Below are positions 16,452-27,125 of a stretch of 44,641 nt of DNA, piece after piece. The stretch is from a virus: IMG/VR virus record IMGVR_UViG_3300030104_003057, positions 1 to 44,641 of that record; one strand, written 5' to 3'. The stretch's first letter is position 1. The number at the start of each line of letters is the position of its first letter. The translations under genes and the position numbers were made by a program. The notes under the pieces are model-generated. The model was not told where the DNA came from. It saw nothing but the letters and a program-made list of their open reading frames with translations, and did no database searches.

Positions 16452-19400
16452 ATGCCGGAAATTAAACACAACTTTACAGCCGGTAAAATGAACAAAGATC
16501 TTGATGAAAGATTAGTTCGTAACGGTGAATATAGAGACGCATTAAACATACAAGTTAGAACCACTGATGGCGATAGCGATGGTGTTGGTGACGCTGGTTC
16601 AGTGCAGAATATAAAAGGTAACACAAAAATAGCTGAAGCATATAAAACTGTAGGTTATAATGGTAATGAAACCAAAATCATAGCTAGTGTAGCTGATGAA
16701 AAAAACGACTGTGCTTATTTTTTTGCTGCAGCACCTTTACCTCAACAACAAGCTGGAGCTAAAAGAGGTTTTTTAGAAAATCTTGAACCTAGCTTAATTG
16801 TTGACTTAACTGACAACCCATTAAACTCAGATGTTAGATGGGTTGATAGTATAATTCAGGTAAACGCTGATGGCACCGACACAGAAGTTGTTTTTGTAGA
16901 TTATTATGCTAGAACTGGACAAATTATAAACTATATCACACAAGAAAATTTTAATGCTTTAAATGGCTCTACAACACCTTTCAACTCAATAACATTCAAC
17001 GCACCTATTGCTAGAATTGGTATGAGGCTTTTTATTCAAAGAACCCCTTCAGGCGGTGGTCTTACAACCAATTATTTATTCGATAGCAATGGAACTGCTG
17101 GTGTTGAAGTTATAAATATTAATGGAAACCAAGTTTTACTTGAGTTTGGACAATCCATTGATTTTAGTACTAGTGACTTTAATTCAACTGAAACTCAAAA
17201 TATAGTTGTAAAACTAATTCACAAAGAAAGAGTTTTAGAGTTTGACTATGATAGTTTAATAAGTTCTTCTGTTAATGTTATTGATGATTTATTATTTTAC
17301 ACAGATAATAAAAGTGAACCTAAAAAAATAAATATAACAAGATCTAAATTAGGTAGTATTCAAGATAATTACCTAACAGATCCTGAGCATACTAAACTTT
17401 TTGTTAAAAACGCACAAGGTGAATTAGTTAATGTAACAGAAGTTGAAAACTATAATGATACCTCTTTAAGTGCGTCTGTTGATGCTCATGGTGATGTGGA
17501 AAAAGAACACGTTACAGTTATAAGAAAGAAACCAACATCACCACCAACGTTAGAAATGAGTCCATCAGATAGAGAAGGTCCCATAGAGTTTGATATACAA
17601 TACCCTGAAATTATAACAGATAGTAATGGTGAAGATTATCAACTTGGTGGTTTTATAAACTTAACACAAAACTATGTTGATTTCGACGAGAGTGGTGATG
17701 AGTCTTCAGGTGAAATAGAAATATTTGAACTTCAAGCTGGTGATGGTGTAGCAAGCGTGGGTTCTGAAAGAGTTGTTAAGTTTCCTTCTCAAGTAGATAT
17801 TAGGTTAAGCGATATATTAATATTTGAAAGTGTTCAATTTGGGTTTTCAAATCCAGTAATTGTGCAAGCTACTGTTGAAGAAACAGATATTGCAAATGCA
17901 GTATCTGGTCAGTTTAAGTGGCATAGAATAAGATGTACTGTTATTGATCCAATGTTAGAGCAACTTAATCCAGATCAATGGACTGTAACAATACAGCAAC
18001 CAGCAGCGTTATTTGAAACTAAATTTGGAAGATTTGCGTATAGATATAAATACGAAGACAACGAATATTCAGCGTTTTCACCTTGGTCAGAATTAGCTTT
18101 TTTACCAGATAGTTTTTCCTACACGCCAAGCACTGGTCACAATGAGGGTATGGGTAATAGTGTTAGAAGACTTAAGGTTAGAGATTTTATACCTAATAAC
18201 TCTTATAGACCAGATGACGTTAGGTCTATAGATATACTATGGAAAACAACAGACGATCAAAATGTTTATGTTGTTAAAACTATAACTAGAGAATTAGATG
18301 ACGAGTGGGAAGATTTTGTAGACAACAACTCTATTGAATCTACAGGTTCTTTAAGCATAACTTCTGAAATGATTAATAGAACTCTACCAGCAAATCAACT
18401 ACTAAGAACCTGGGATAATGTTCCAAGATTTGCGCTAGCTCAAGAAGTTACAGCTAGTAGAATAGTATATGCTAACTATGTTCAAGGTTACAATATCGAT
18501 ACTGTTGTTGGTTTAAAACAAACAATTATATCTGATTCAGTGGATTTTCCAAATCCACAAAGATCTGTTAAATCAATGAGATCTTACAAGTGGGGCATGG
18601 TATTTGGTGATAAGTATGGTAGAGAAACACCTGTACTAGCTAGTAGTTATAAAACATCTTCTGGTGAAACAATAACAGGCACGGCGTCTGTAGCCAAACA
18701 ACTATCTTCATTTTCTAATAAATTTGAATTACAGCAAAATTGGAACTCACAGCCTTTACCTTGGATGGATTATGTTAAGTATTATGTTAAAGAAACATCT
18801 AGTGAATATTACAATTTAATTTTAGATAGATGGTACGATGCTGGTGATGGTAATATATGGTTAGCTTTTCCTTCTGTAGATAGAAATAAAGTTGATGAAG
18901 AAACCTACTTGATACTAAAAAATGAACATGGTAGTCAAGCCGCTGTTCTTGATAAAGCTAGATATAAAATACTAGCAATAGAAAATGAAGCTCCTGATTT
19001 TATAAAAACAGAAAGAAGAAAGTTTAATAGAATAGAAATAGATAGAGATAATATATACACAGCTTCAATTGCTAGTGAGATTACGGGTGTTCCTGATAAA
19101 TTAATAAACAACTCTACTTTGCTAACCATTAATCAAGATGAAAACACTATACATCGAAGTGATTTTAAAGGTAGAAAAAAAGTTAGAATAGTAGGTGTTT
19201 ATACACCAGATGGTACTGACGATCCTATTGAAGTTTTTAGTCCTTATAAGTCTGTTACACAAATAAAAAATCAAAACGACGGTGGTTGTGTTATATCTGA
19301 AAAATTTACAAATGAAGAAGCGAATATGTTTCTTAAAATATCTAGCGCACTAGCGAGTGCTGGATTAGAAGCTGAAATAAACGTAACAGATGTTGATAAT

Positions 19401-22400
19401 AATGAAAGCGACGATTATATTTACTACTACTTAGAATATATGGACGAACAAACAAATAACCTTCCTGAGTTTGATGGTAGGTTTTTTGTTAAAATTCAAA
19501 AAGATCAAGCACTAAGAGATAGAGTTTTAAATGAAGGTCCATTAGATTACATTGTGACAGATAGTTTTGATATAGCTTACATATCAAATTCAAATACAAA
19601 TCCAGCGGTAAGCGGTCCTCAAAAAGATTTTACATGGCCAACAGATAATCCCGGATTCTCTGGAAGTGCTGTTGAGGCTATGGTGTCACATGAAACTCTA
19701 TCAGGAGAAGTATCACAAGATCACAGTAATCACTGTGCTGCTGACTATAACAACTCTCAACTTACAACAGCGCCTTATTCAACAAATCCTGAAATAGACG
19801 CATCAGAACAAGGCAGTATACCAGCTTTTGGACCTGGTAACTTTTTTGCTACTAGACAATTTTGGACAGATTGGGATCAAAACAAATCAACTAATATATT
19901 TCTAGATAATGCTCCAGCAGCTACTGGGCATGAAGATATGGTTTCTACTTTTAGTTTGTATTTACCTAACAATTCAACGGTTCTTGACAATGGCGGTACA
20001 GGTGATTATGCAACGGGTTATTACAATGGTAACTTAATGCCATCATATGGTGGGGGTACAACCCCAATAAGTTATACGTGGAAAAGCCAGATATGGGGAC
20101 CAAATGATTATATGGAGCTTAATTCTCAATTTTACAATACGAATGGCGGTAGTGGCTCAGGTGGTACGCAAATCAACCCAAACTACCAACCAGCTGGATT
20201 ATCTCAAGGTACTGCACAAGATGGACTTTTTGGTCAAATGACGTTTTCGGCTGTAAGTAATCAAGAGGTAAATAATCTTAGTGAAGGCAACAATACTAAT
20301 GTTGTAACTAATCAATTTTCACCTGGATCTGATATTGTGTTTAAAGCTAAAATACAGCAACCAGGAACTTTATTTAGATTTGCAGCAGACCCAGATCAAA
20401 TTGTTTATAGAGTTATTGAAAATTCTCAAATAATAACAGCTTACTACGTTTATTTAGGCGCTCAATATTTCGATCAACCAGATGTTATTTCCAACAATAC
20501 TATTGATGATATTTTTGAACACAGAGGTCCAATGAATATAGGTACATCAAGTAATGGTACAAATGGGCAAATGCTTCAATATAACTACTATAGATCTAGC
20601 CCGAACTTTAATTCACCAGCTCAAACCAACCAGTCAGGTGCAAACAATAACCATACTCCTGTTGAACCAGCTCAACTTAGAACTAGTATAGTCGTTAGGT
20701 TTGAAAGAGTAGGTACTGCTGGAGAAAGTATACCAAACTCAGGGGTAGATGTTGAAAGATTCGATCCTAGAGGTGAGGTAACACATGATGGTCTTGGTTC
20801 TTTTCAAATTCAAATACTACAAAGATCATCAGAAGGTGAACTAAGTACAGATGATGTTGTAACAGAATCTTCATGTTGGGAAACAGAGCCAAAAGAAAGT
20901 GCAGATTTAGATATATACTATGAAGCTAGTTCTGCTATACCTATGAAACTAAATATGTTAAATATAATGGAGTTTGTAGGTTCTAATGCAAACCGTAATT
21001 TTGCAAGCTTAGTTTATGTAAAAACTAGAATGTTTAATCAAGTTGTGCAGAATGTTAATCTTGATGGAGATGCTTTTGCTTTTAGAACGATTGGAGATGA
21101 TGGTGTTGTTGTTCATAGTAACTTCTCTATTAATCAAAATAATAATAGTATAAGTTCTAGTGCTATATCACCTAGTTTAGATAATAATTTAAATTTAATT
21201 TCAGTTGAAGATACTATATGTTTTAGAAGATCAAATGGTTTTGAAACTAAAAGTAAAGTACTAGATCATTATAAAATAGTGTATGATTTTGATTCAGAAA
21301 ATGGAGAATCTTTACAGCTATCAGATAGATATGGTCCTGTTAGTTTGCCTCCAAACAGCACCGCTGGTTTTGATACATTTGCTGTACCTGAAGACGGTAT
21401 TGGGGGAGCGGTTTTAATATATAACGGTAGTATAGCGTCAGATCCAGGAACTGTAAACATACCTACTATAAACGGTCAAACCGCAGCAATGCCATATCTT
21501 GGTAATATTATAGATGGTCAAGCGCTTGGTGACGTTAATAATTGGCCTGTAAAAGTTGGTATGAATGTTATTCCTTCTCCAGGCTTTGAAGATATGATTA
21601 TACCTGGAACATATGTTACTGGTGTTGAAGTAACCTTAAATACACCTTTTACTGGATCAAACACCATATTTATTACTGTGCAACTTAACAACCCCATTGT
21701 TGGTAGCTTTAATAACGATACTGTTTTAGAAATAACATACGCTGATGTTACTGGTGTATTTAAAATAGATGATGATGTTTGGCAATATCCGGTTAAGTTG
21801 CCTTGGTTTAATTGTTATTCATTTGGTAACGGTGTTGAGTCAGATAGAATACGAGATGATTTTAATGCTCCACAAATAGATAATGGATGTAGAGTATCTT
21901 CTACGTTTTTAGAGTATGGTGAAGAAAGAATAGGTAGTGGTATAATACACTCTGGTCTTTACAATTCAACATCTAGTGTTAATGACTTAAATGAATTTAA
22001 CATGGCTGAGAAAATTACTAAAAATTTAAATCCAGCCTACGGTTCTATACAAGCCATGAAAACTAGAGAGAACAATATAGTAACATTTACAGAAGATAAA
22101 ATATTAAAAGTTCTAGCCAATAAAGATGCTGTATTTAACGCAGATGGTAATCCGCAACTTGTTGCAACAAATAGAGTTTTAGGAGACGCAACGCCCTTTG
22201 CTGGTGACTACGGTATATCTAAAAACCCAGAGTCATTAGCTAGTGATCAATATAGAATGTATTTTACTGACGCGCAAAGAGGGGCTGTTCTAAGATTATC
22301 AATGGACGGGTTGACACCTATATCAAATGTAGGTATGAAAACGTACTTTAGAAACAACTTAAAAACATGTGATAGTTTAATAGGTACTTTTGATACCGTT

Positions 22401-23099
22401 AACGGTGAGTATAACTTATCGTTATTAAGAAAACCAGCTAATGCTAGTGTAGATAGTCCTTATGTTACTGTTTCATTTAACGAAGGTAGTAAAGGTTGGG
22501 TTAGTTTTAAAAGCTTTGTTCCATTAACAGGTGTTTCTATTAGTGGTAAGTATTTAACCGCACCATCAGGTTATAAGTGGTCACAATCCTCTGGTTCTTC
22601 TAATCAGCAAGTTTCTGGTGTTACACATAACATCTATGAGCATTACGCTAGTGATTCTCATAATGTTTTTTATGATGTTGGCGCAGGGGATGCTCCTTCA
22701 AAAATAAAAATTTTGTTCAATGATTTACCAAGTGTTATTAAATCTTTTAAAGCAATTAACTACGAAGGATCTCAAGGAAATGTAACACAAAATAATGACG
22801 ACACGTCAGAGTATTATAATATATCTGCTTCAAGTGGATGGCAAGTTAGTACTTTTAAAACTGATATTGAGCTTGGTAAAGTTAATGAATTTATTAAAAA
22901 AGAAGGAAAATGGTTTAATTATATTAAAAGTTTTGCTGAATTTCCTCTTTTATACACATCAACTTCAACAGAAGACTCCGGTGACGTAGGCAAGTTTGCT
23001 GTACAAGGATTAGGTAAACCCTTGGCTAATACTGATGACACCCAAAATCAAGTAGATATAAATATAAACACAGAAGATACAGAAGATACAGATGGCTAA
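16452..23099 (+). CDS. Giant stabilization / tail-hub-like protein
   Basis: A 2215-residue virion protein. The N-terminus (KHNFTAGKMNKDLDERLVRN, then GEYRDALNIQVRTTDGD) is the hallmark of the 'stabilization protein' family near the neck and tail genes of crAss-like and other Bacteroidota phages. The C-terminal part has KILKVLANKDAVFNADGNPQ, RVLGDATPFAGDYGISKNPE and RMYFTDAQRGAVLRLSMDGL, also typical of that family. Between them are about 1500 residues of beta-rich sequence including FAYRYKYEDNEYSAFSPWSE, which suggests fibronectin-like or propeller-type domains. It is much longer than most relatives I recall. No coiled coils, so it is not a tape measure. It ends in an acidic NTEDTEDTDG and overlaps the next gene by 8 bases. 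Confidence 0.78.
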   Translation: MPEIKHNFTAGKMNKDLDERLVRNGEYRDALNIQVRTTDGDSDGVGDAGSVQNIKGNTKIAEAYKTVGYNGNETKIIASVADEKNDCAYFFAAAPLPQQQAGAKRGFLENLEPSLIVDLTDNPLNSDVRWVDSIIQVNADGTDTEVVFVDYYARTGQIINYITQENFNALNGSTTPFNSITFNAPIARIGMRLFIQRTPSGGGLTTNYLFDSNGTAGVEVININGNQVLLEFGQSIDFSTSDFNSTETQNIVVKLIHKERVLEFDYDSLISSSVNVIDDLLFYTDNKSEPKKINITRSKLGSIQDNYLTDPEHTKLFVKNAQGELVNVTEVENYNDTSLSASVDAHGDVEKEHVTVIRKKPTSPPTLEMSPSDREGPIEFDIQYPEIITDSNGEDYQLGGFINLTQNYVDFDESGDESSGEIEIFELQAGDGVASVGSERVVKFPSQVDIRLSDILIFESVQFGFSNPVIVQATVEETDIANAVSGQFKWHRIRCTVIDPMLEQLNPDQWTVTIQQPAALFETKFGRFAYRYKYEDNEYSAFSPWSELAFLPDSFSYTPSTGHNEGMGNSVRRLKVRDFIPNNSYRPDDVRSIDILWKTTDDQNVYVVKTITRELDDEWEDFVDNNSIESTGSLSITSEMINRTLPANQLLRTWDNVPRFALAQEVTASRIVYANYVQGYNIDTVVGLKQTIISDSVDFPNPQRSVKSMRSYKWGMVFGDKYGRETPVLASSYKTSSGETITGTASVAKQLSSFSNKFELQQNWNSQPLPWMDYVKYYVKETSSEYYNLILDRWYDAGDGNIWLAFPSVDRNKVDEETYLILKNEHGSQAAVLDKARYKILAIENEAPDFIKTERRKFNRIEIDRDNIYTASIASEITGVPDKLINNSTLLTINQDENTIHRSDFKGRKKVRIVGVYTPDGTDDPIEVFSPYKSVTQIKNQNDGGCVISEKFTNEEANMFLKISSALASAGLEAEINVTDVDNNESDDYIYYYLEYMDEQTNNLPEFDGRFFVKIQKDQALRDRVLNEGPLDYIVTDSFDIAYISNSNTNPAVSGPQKDFTWPTDNPGFSGSAVEAMVSHETLSGEVSQDHSNHCAADYNNSQLTTAPYSTNPEIDASEQGSIPAFGPGNFFATRQFWTDWDQNKSTNIFLDNAPAATGHEDMVSTFSLYLPNNSTVLDNGGTGDYATGYYNGNLMPSYGGGTTPISYTWKSQIWGPNDYMELNSQFYNTNGGSGSGGTQINPNYQPAGLSQGTAQDGLFGQMTFSAVSNQEVNNLSEGNNTNVVTNQFSPGSDIVFKAKIQQPGTLFRFAADPDQIVYRVIENSQIITAYYVYLGAQYFDQPDVISNNTIDDIFEHRGPMNIGTSSNGTNGQMLQYNYYRSSPNFNSPAQTNQSGANNNHTPVEPAQLRTSIVVRFERVGTAGESIPNSGVDVERFDPRGEVTHDGLGSFQIQILQRSSEGELSTDDVVTESSCWETEPKESADLDIYYEASSAIPMKLNMLNIMEFVGSNANRNFASLVYVKTRMFNQVVQNVNLDGDAFAFRTIGDDGVVVHSNFSINQNNNSISSSAISPSLDNNLNLISVEDTICFRRSNGFETKSKVLDHYKIVYDFDSENGESLQLSDRYGPVSLPPNSTAGFDTFAVPEDGIGGAVLIYNGSIASDPGTVNIPTINGQTAAMPYLGNIIDGQALGDVNNWPVKVGMNVIPSPGFEDMIIPGTYVTGVEVTLNTPFTGSNTIFITVQLNNPIVGSFNNDTVLEITYADVTGVFKIDDDVWQYPVKLPWFNCYSFGNGVESDRIRDDFNAPQIDNGCRVSSTFLEYGEERIGSGIIHSGLYNSTSSVNDLNEFNMAEKITKNLNPAYGSIQAMKTRENNIVTFTEDKILKVLANKDAVFNADGNPQLVATNRVLGDATPFAGDYGISKNPESLASDQYRMYFTDAQRGAVLRLSMDGLTPISNVGMKTYFRNNLKTCDSLIGTFDTVNGEYNLSLLRKPANASVDSPYVTVSFNEGSKGWVSFKSFVPLTGVSISGKYLTAPSGYKWSQSSGSSNQQVSGVTHNIYEHYASDSHNVFYDVGAGDAPSKIKILFNDLPSVIKSFKAINYEGSQGNVTQNNDDTSEYYNISASSGWQVSTFKTDIELGKVNEFIKKEGKWFNYIKSFAEFPLLYTSTSTEDSGDVGKFAVQGLGKPLANTDDTQNQVDININTEDTEDTDG

Positions 23100-24579
23100 T
23101 TATACATTAACAGGTTTTAGTACAACAGAAAATAAAAATGACTCTATATTTTTTAATAATATGGTTACGTCTGGAAGTATTACTATAACTCCAAACGATG
23201 GTTATGTTGTGTCTGCGTCTGATTTTTCTGTTTCAAGTTTACCAAGTAGTATCGCTTCTGTTGTTTTTACAGATACAACTACAGCTGGCGCGGTTGGTAA
23301 CACTGTTACTGGATTAGCTACTTTTGCCTCTAGTTTTGTTGCTAGCGAAAATACTGATATAACTCTTGATATAGTTGGTGACGCAAAAGTATTTACAGAA
23401 AAAACTAAAACATTTTCATTTAAATCTAGTATAAAAAACGATGCAAATAAAAATACTTTTGGCTCAGTTGTTTTTACAGCAAATAGTGGTTACACTTTTA
23501 CAACTTCTTCACCTGTTAATAATATAACAACAACTTCTATTTCTGCTACATTAACTAATAATATATTAACCAAAATAGGTACGTTAACTGTTACAGCTAG
23601 TGCAAATCATCACTTTAGATCTAAACCATATTTGTTTTATGATGATAATAATGATTATAAAAATATAGTAATAAAAACCACTAGCACAACAATAAATTCA
23701 AATGGAGAAAAAACGGCATACAACTTTGATGTACTAGCTAAGGCAAACGTAGATATTAACACTTCTAATATAGACTTAAAATATACTGCTACACCCATTA
23801 GTTCAACAAGTAAATTAATAACAAGTGTTAGAATAGATTCAACTCAATTATCTAGTTTGGGTGGTGACAAAATAATAAAAGTACAAGGTACAGACGAGGC
23901 TGAATTTAGTGTTGTTGTTATAAAAGATAGTGATAGCTCTTCTATATTAAGTAGAAAAAATGATAGTATATTAACTTCATCATTTGGTGCTGTAGATGCT
24001 TACACTAAGAAAATAATTGGCGCAAGAAATTTTGGCCTAGGATATTGTTATTACAATCAAACGTTTCCATCTGGAACAGGTACCTATAGTGTTTCTATAA
24101 TCCCTAAAGATGGAACTTCTATCTCACCTGGTGTAACCACAGAATATACTATAACTCAATTAGCTAATCCAACAATAACGCTTACTGTTTCTACTGGTAA
24201 TGCTAGAATAACTACAACAGATGTTCCTACTATGAAGTTTACTGGAAGACCTAACACTAGAGCGGTAGAGTTGAAACACAATAAGAGTATACTAAGCTAC
24301 AACTCTATAGATATACCTTTAAAAACTAATGGTGGTGTAACGTTTAATGCTCCATCTACAATAAATTTTTCAAACAAAAATCAATCAGCATCTTCTTGGA
24401 CAAACTCTGTATTTGGTGACTCTAATGGAAACAATAATGTAGAAATGATTAGAATAGCGGCAACAAGAAGCAATGGAAATAATAATTTGAATATAACTTT
24501 TAAATTTATAATAATTAGCTTTGGAAATGCTAGTGTAACAATGAATTTAAACTTAGACGACCACATAACAACATCTTAA
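23092..24579 (+). CDS. Beta-rich virion protein, probable tail fibre or appendage
   Basis: A 495-residue Ser/Thr/Asn-rich protein of repeated short beta-strands. Two similar N-terminal units can be read: SITITPNDGYVVSASDFSVS and VVFTANSGYTFTTSSPVNN, both with a G-Y-x core. A later strand set includes TGTYSVSIIPKDGTSISPG and TITLTVSTGNARITT. There is no signal peptide, coiled coil or catalytic motif. Composition and position after the giant tail-hub-like protein fit an appendage or fibre shaft made of Ig-like or similar beta domains. Confidence 0.65.
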   Translation: MANYTLTGFSTTENKNDSIFFNNMVTSGSITITPNDGYVVSASDFSVSSLPSSIASVVFTDTTTAGAVGNTVTGLATFASSFVASENTDITLDIVGDAKVFTEKTKTFSFKSSIKNDANKNTFGSVVFTANSGYTFTTSSPVNNITTTSISATLTNNILTKIGTLTVTASANHHFRSKPYLFYDDNNDYKNIVIKTTSTTINSNGEKTAYNFDVLAKANVDINTSNIDLKYTATPISSTSKLITSVRIDSTQLSSLGGDKIIKVQGTDEAEFSVVVIKDSDSSSILSRKNDSILTSSFGAVDAYTKKIIGARNFGLGYCYYNQTFPSGTGTYSVSIIPKDGTSISPGVTTEYTITQLANPTITLTVSTGNARITTTDVPTMKFTGRPNTRAVELKHNKSILSYNSIDIPLKTNGGVTFNAPSTINFSNKNQSASSWTNSVFGDSNGNNNVEMIRIAATRSNGNNNLNITFKFIIISFGNASVTMNLNLDDHITTS

Positions 24580-24580
24580 T

Positions 24581-24964
24581 ATGGCAACACAAACAGTACA
24601 TTTACCTAGACAAGATTATTCTTCTTTACAAATTGGAGACAGGGTTTATAGAACCAGCACACAACAACAAGGTGGATTCGATACAAACTCAGGTTCTCTA
24701 ATAACAATGGGTGAAATAACAAATATACAAGACGGAACAATAACTACAGATGGGATTGTTACTAATACAACTGTTTTAACCATTAACGTTGATGATAGTT
24801 TAGAACAAACAACTACTGATCATTATTTACTTTTTCAAAAATCTAATATAGCTAATAAATCATCTATATTGGGTTATTATGGAGAAGCAGAGTTTCAAGC
24901 GTTAACAAGTCTTGATGTTGAATTATTTTCTGTAGCCTGTGAATACAGCGAAAGTAGTAAATAA
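24581..24964 (+). CDS. Small virion-associated protein
   Basis: A 127-residue protein with an N-terminal LPRQDYSSLQIGDRVYRTST, a central beta segment (SLITMGEITNIQDGTITTDG) and a C-terminal ILGYYGEAEFQALTSLDVEL, ending in VACEYSESSK. The QIGDRVY and LGYYGEAEF pieces recall a small family next to ejection-protein genes in related phages. No catalytic residues were seen. Position suggests a minor structural protein. A 45-base gap with the repeated motif follows it. Confidence 0.65.
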   Translation: MATQTVHLPRQDYSSLQIGDRVYRTSTQQQGGFDTNSGSLITMGEITNIQDGTITTDGIVTNTTVLTINVDDSLEQTTTDHYLLFQKSNIANKSSILGYYGEAEFQALTSLDVELFSVACEYSESSK

Positions 24965-24974
24965 ATAGCAATAA

Positions 24975-24994
24975 ATGTAACTATAATATAGTAA
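24975..24994 (+). promoter_or_regulatory. Repeated 20-base motif, copy 2 (candidate promoter or operator)
   Basis: Identical over 20 bases to 14713-14732, with the actat-aat-atagt inverted repeat. It lies 15 bases before the ATG of the first ejection-type gene, in the only sizeable gap between 16452 and 27089. The copy upstream of 14756 has a different distance to its start (23 bases), so this is not a fixed ribosome-binding element. Confidence 0.5.
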
Positions 24995-25009
24995 TAAATA
25001 GAAAATAAT

Positions 25010-25702
25010 ATGGATCCATTTACAATAATAGGTATAGGTATGCAGGTTGGCTCGAGTATATTCGGGGCAGTTCAAGCTAAAAAAGAAGAAGAAGCTGCTA
25101 AAAAGAAAGCAGATGAAGCTAGAGAAAAAATGAACTCATTAAGAGCTCAATACGAAAGCCTTGACACCAGTAATCCATATCTAAACATGGAGAATACAAT
25201 GGAGGATTTAACAATCAACCAAAAACAAGCTGATTTTCAACGACAATCATTTCAACAAAGTCAAGCTAATATAATGCAAGGACTTAGAGGTGCAGCTGGT
25301 GGTAGTGGTATAGCAGCTTTAGCTCAATCGCTAGCTCAACAAGGTCAGATAGCAGCTCAACAATCTGCGGCTAGTATAGGTCAACAAGAAGCAGCTAATC
25401 AAAGAGCGGCTGCAGCAGAAGCATCTAGAATACAAGGGATGGAAAGGCAAGGTGAGATTATGTCTAGAGATTTAGAAAGAGAAAAAACATCTACACTATT
25501 AGGTATGGCACAGCAAGAAACTGCAGCTTATCAAGCTCAAGAGGGAGCGGCTAGACAAGCAAGAACAGATGCTATAACTGGAGGTATGACTGGCATGGCA
25601 GATATGTTTGCTGGTTTTGGTGATAGTGGTACTAGCAGTAGTGGTTATAATATACCAGAAGGTTTTTCATTAGTACCAAATACAAACGAAGAAGACTTAT
25701 AA
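25010..25702 (+). CDS. Internal virion / ejection protein (T7 gp14-like)
   Basis: A 230-residue protein. A hydrophobic N-terminus (DPFTIIGIGMQVGSSIFGAV) is followed by an Ala/Gln-rich helical body with AGGSGIAALAQSLAQQGQIA and QSAASIGQQEAANQRAAAAE. The C-terminus has a Gly/Met-rich stretch and an acidic end. This layout (short hydrophobic start, GSGIAALAQSLAQQG core) is shared with the T7 gp14-type internal proteins that insert in the outer membrane at ejection. It begins a three-gene run of small, medium and giant internal proteins, as in T7. Confidence 0.75.
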   Translation: MDPFTIIGIGMQVGSSIFGAVQAKKEEEAAKKKADEAREKMNSLRAQYESLDTSNPYLNMENTMEDLTINQKQADFQRQSFQQSQANIMQGLRGAAGGSGIAALAQSLAQQGQIAAQQSAASIGQQEAANQRAAAAEASRIQGMERQGEIMSRDLEREKTSTLLGMAQQETAAYQAQEGAARQARTDAITGGMTGMADMFAGFGDSGTSSSGYNIPEGFSLVPNTNEEDL

Positions 25703-25712
25703 ATAATATAAC

Positions 25713-27089
25713 ATGGCAGATCAAACATTAGTACAAGGTGCTGGTTTAGTAGCACAAACAGAAGGAGTAGGTAAACTAGCTGCAGCTGAAGGCGCAACGA
25801 AAGTTGCAGCGCACTTGGCTGAAGGAATAAGTACTGTTGTACAAAAAAGAAACAGAGAGTTTAATGCGATTGTTAAAGCTACTTTAGCTAAAACAGAAGG
25901 CATGGACGACGAGACATATAAGAAGTTATCAAAAGCTCTTGAAAGAAAAAGAGCTGGCTATGTTTACTTAAATAAAAAAGAAAGATTATTATCTGAAAGA
26001 GATTTACTTAAATTTGCTGATAATATTAAAAAAGAAAAAATAGCTAAAAATACAATAGCCAGTGATCTTGAAAACGAAGGAGCTATAGTTGAAAAGTTGG
26101 GAGATGATGTTGATGATATCAAAGACATACTAGATGGCACAAATCCTCCTATTACAAATAAAAATGGAGACGTTGGTTATATCATGAGACCTCAATTTGC
26201 GGATAAAAGACCATCTTTAAAAGAGTTTGTTGTTGAAGATGAAAATGGTAAGCAAACTTTATTGAGTTATAGAAAAGCTTGGGATAATGATAGATTCAAA
26301 GTTTCATCAGATGGTAAATTTAAAACTGATAAATTTGGTAATAAGTATGAAAATACTACAGCTGGTTTTGAAAAGTTTCAAAGAGAATCAAAGCTTTATT
26401 GGATAAATCAAGCTAGAAAGACTGGAAATAAACTATTACATTTTAATTCAACCACAGGTAAAAGAGAGTACTTAACTCCAGATGAAGCACAACAGCTATT
26501 AGATGATAAGCCTCAATTTGTAAAAATAGAAGATATACAAGAACATATTAAAGGTAACTTAAAAGATAAAGCTACGTTTAGTAAGATTGACGGTGCTACT
26601 GCTAAGATTATAGAAGATGCTAAAACTGGTAAGGAGTTTAATGCTGATGCCGTTAGAAATGATATGATGAAAATGTTAAATGATGAAAATACTAATTTAA
26701 AATCTTTAGCGTCAGACAAAAACAATATTACAGGTAGCTCTTTTAAATCAGACTTAACACAAGCTTTACAGACAGCTAGCTACGAAGATTTAGGTGTTAA
26801 AAATGAAAAATTATTAAAAGCAAAAATTGAAGATTTAGATCCAAATACAGATGGCGATGACGATAAGATATCTCAACAAGATGCAGAAACAATAGTTGAA
26901 TCTTTAATGAGTGACGACTCTACATTGAAATTTTATTTAGAACAATACTTTACTAAAGCAATAAAACAACAACATGATGCTTATACTTCTAATAAAGAAA
27001 AGCAAACTAAAGATAACGAAGTAGAGCAGGTTGAGATAGTAGGTGGTTCAATTGACGAAAATGGAAACTACATACCAGACAATCAATAA
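25713..27089 (+). CDS. Probable internal virion / ejection protein
   Basis: A 458-residue charged, largely helical protein. The N-terminus is Ala/Gly-rich (GAGLVAQTEGVGKLAAAEGA, then TKVAAHLAEGISTVVQKRN). The body is Lys/Asp/Glu-rich, with a small Asp-rich loop (DPNTDGDDDKISQQDAETIV) at about residues 376-395 that resembles an EF-hand-type calcium loop. The C-terminus is acidic with GGSIDENGNYIPDNQ. It occupies the slot of T7 gp15 between the gp14-like and the giant protein, so a periplasmic tube or cargo role is inferred from context. No enzymatic motif was found. Confidence 0.65.
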   Translation: MADQTLVQGAGLVAQTEGVGKLAAAEGATKVAAHLAEGISTVVQKRNREFNAIVKATLAKTEGMDDETYKKLSKALERKRAGYVYLNKKERLLSERDLLKFADNIKKEKIAKNTIASDLENEGAIVEKLGDDVDDIKDILDGTNPPITNKNGDVGYIMRPQFADKRPSLKEFVVEDENGKQTLLSYRKAWDNDRFKVSSDGKFKTDKFGNKYENTTAGFEKFQRESKLYWINQARKTGNKLLHFNSTTGKREYLTPDEAQQLLDDKPQFVKIEDIQEHIKGNLKDKATFSKIDGATAKIIEDAKTGKEFNADAVRNDMMKMLNDENTNLKSLASDKNNITGSSFKSDLTQALQTASYEDLGVKNEKLLKAKIEDLDPNTDGDDDKISQQDAETIVESLMSDDSTLKFYLEQYFTKAIKQQHDAYTSNKEKQTKDNEVEQVEIVGGSIDENGNYIPDNQ

Positions 27090-27125
27090 GCAATAAATAT
27101 TAACACGGGTAACTAACGATACAGT

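Noticed and set aside
16452-23099. Tape measure protein as an explanation for the 2215-residue gene
   Set aside because: The product is beta-rich with family landmarks of stabilization proteins and lacks the long helical or coiled-coil pattern of tape measures.
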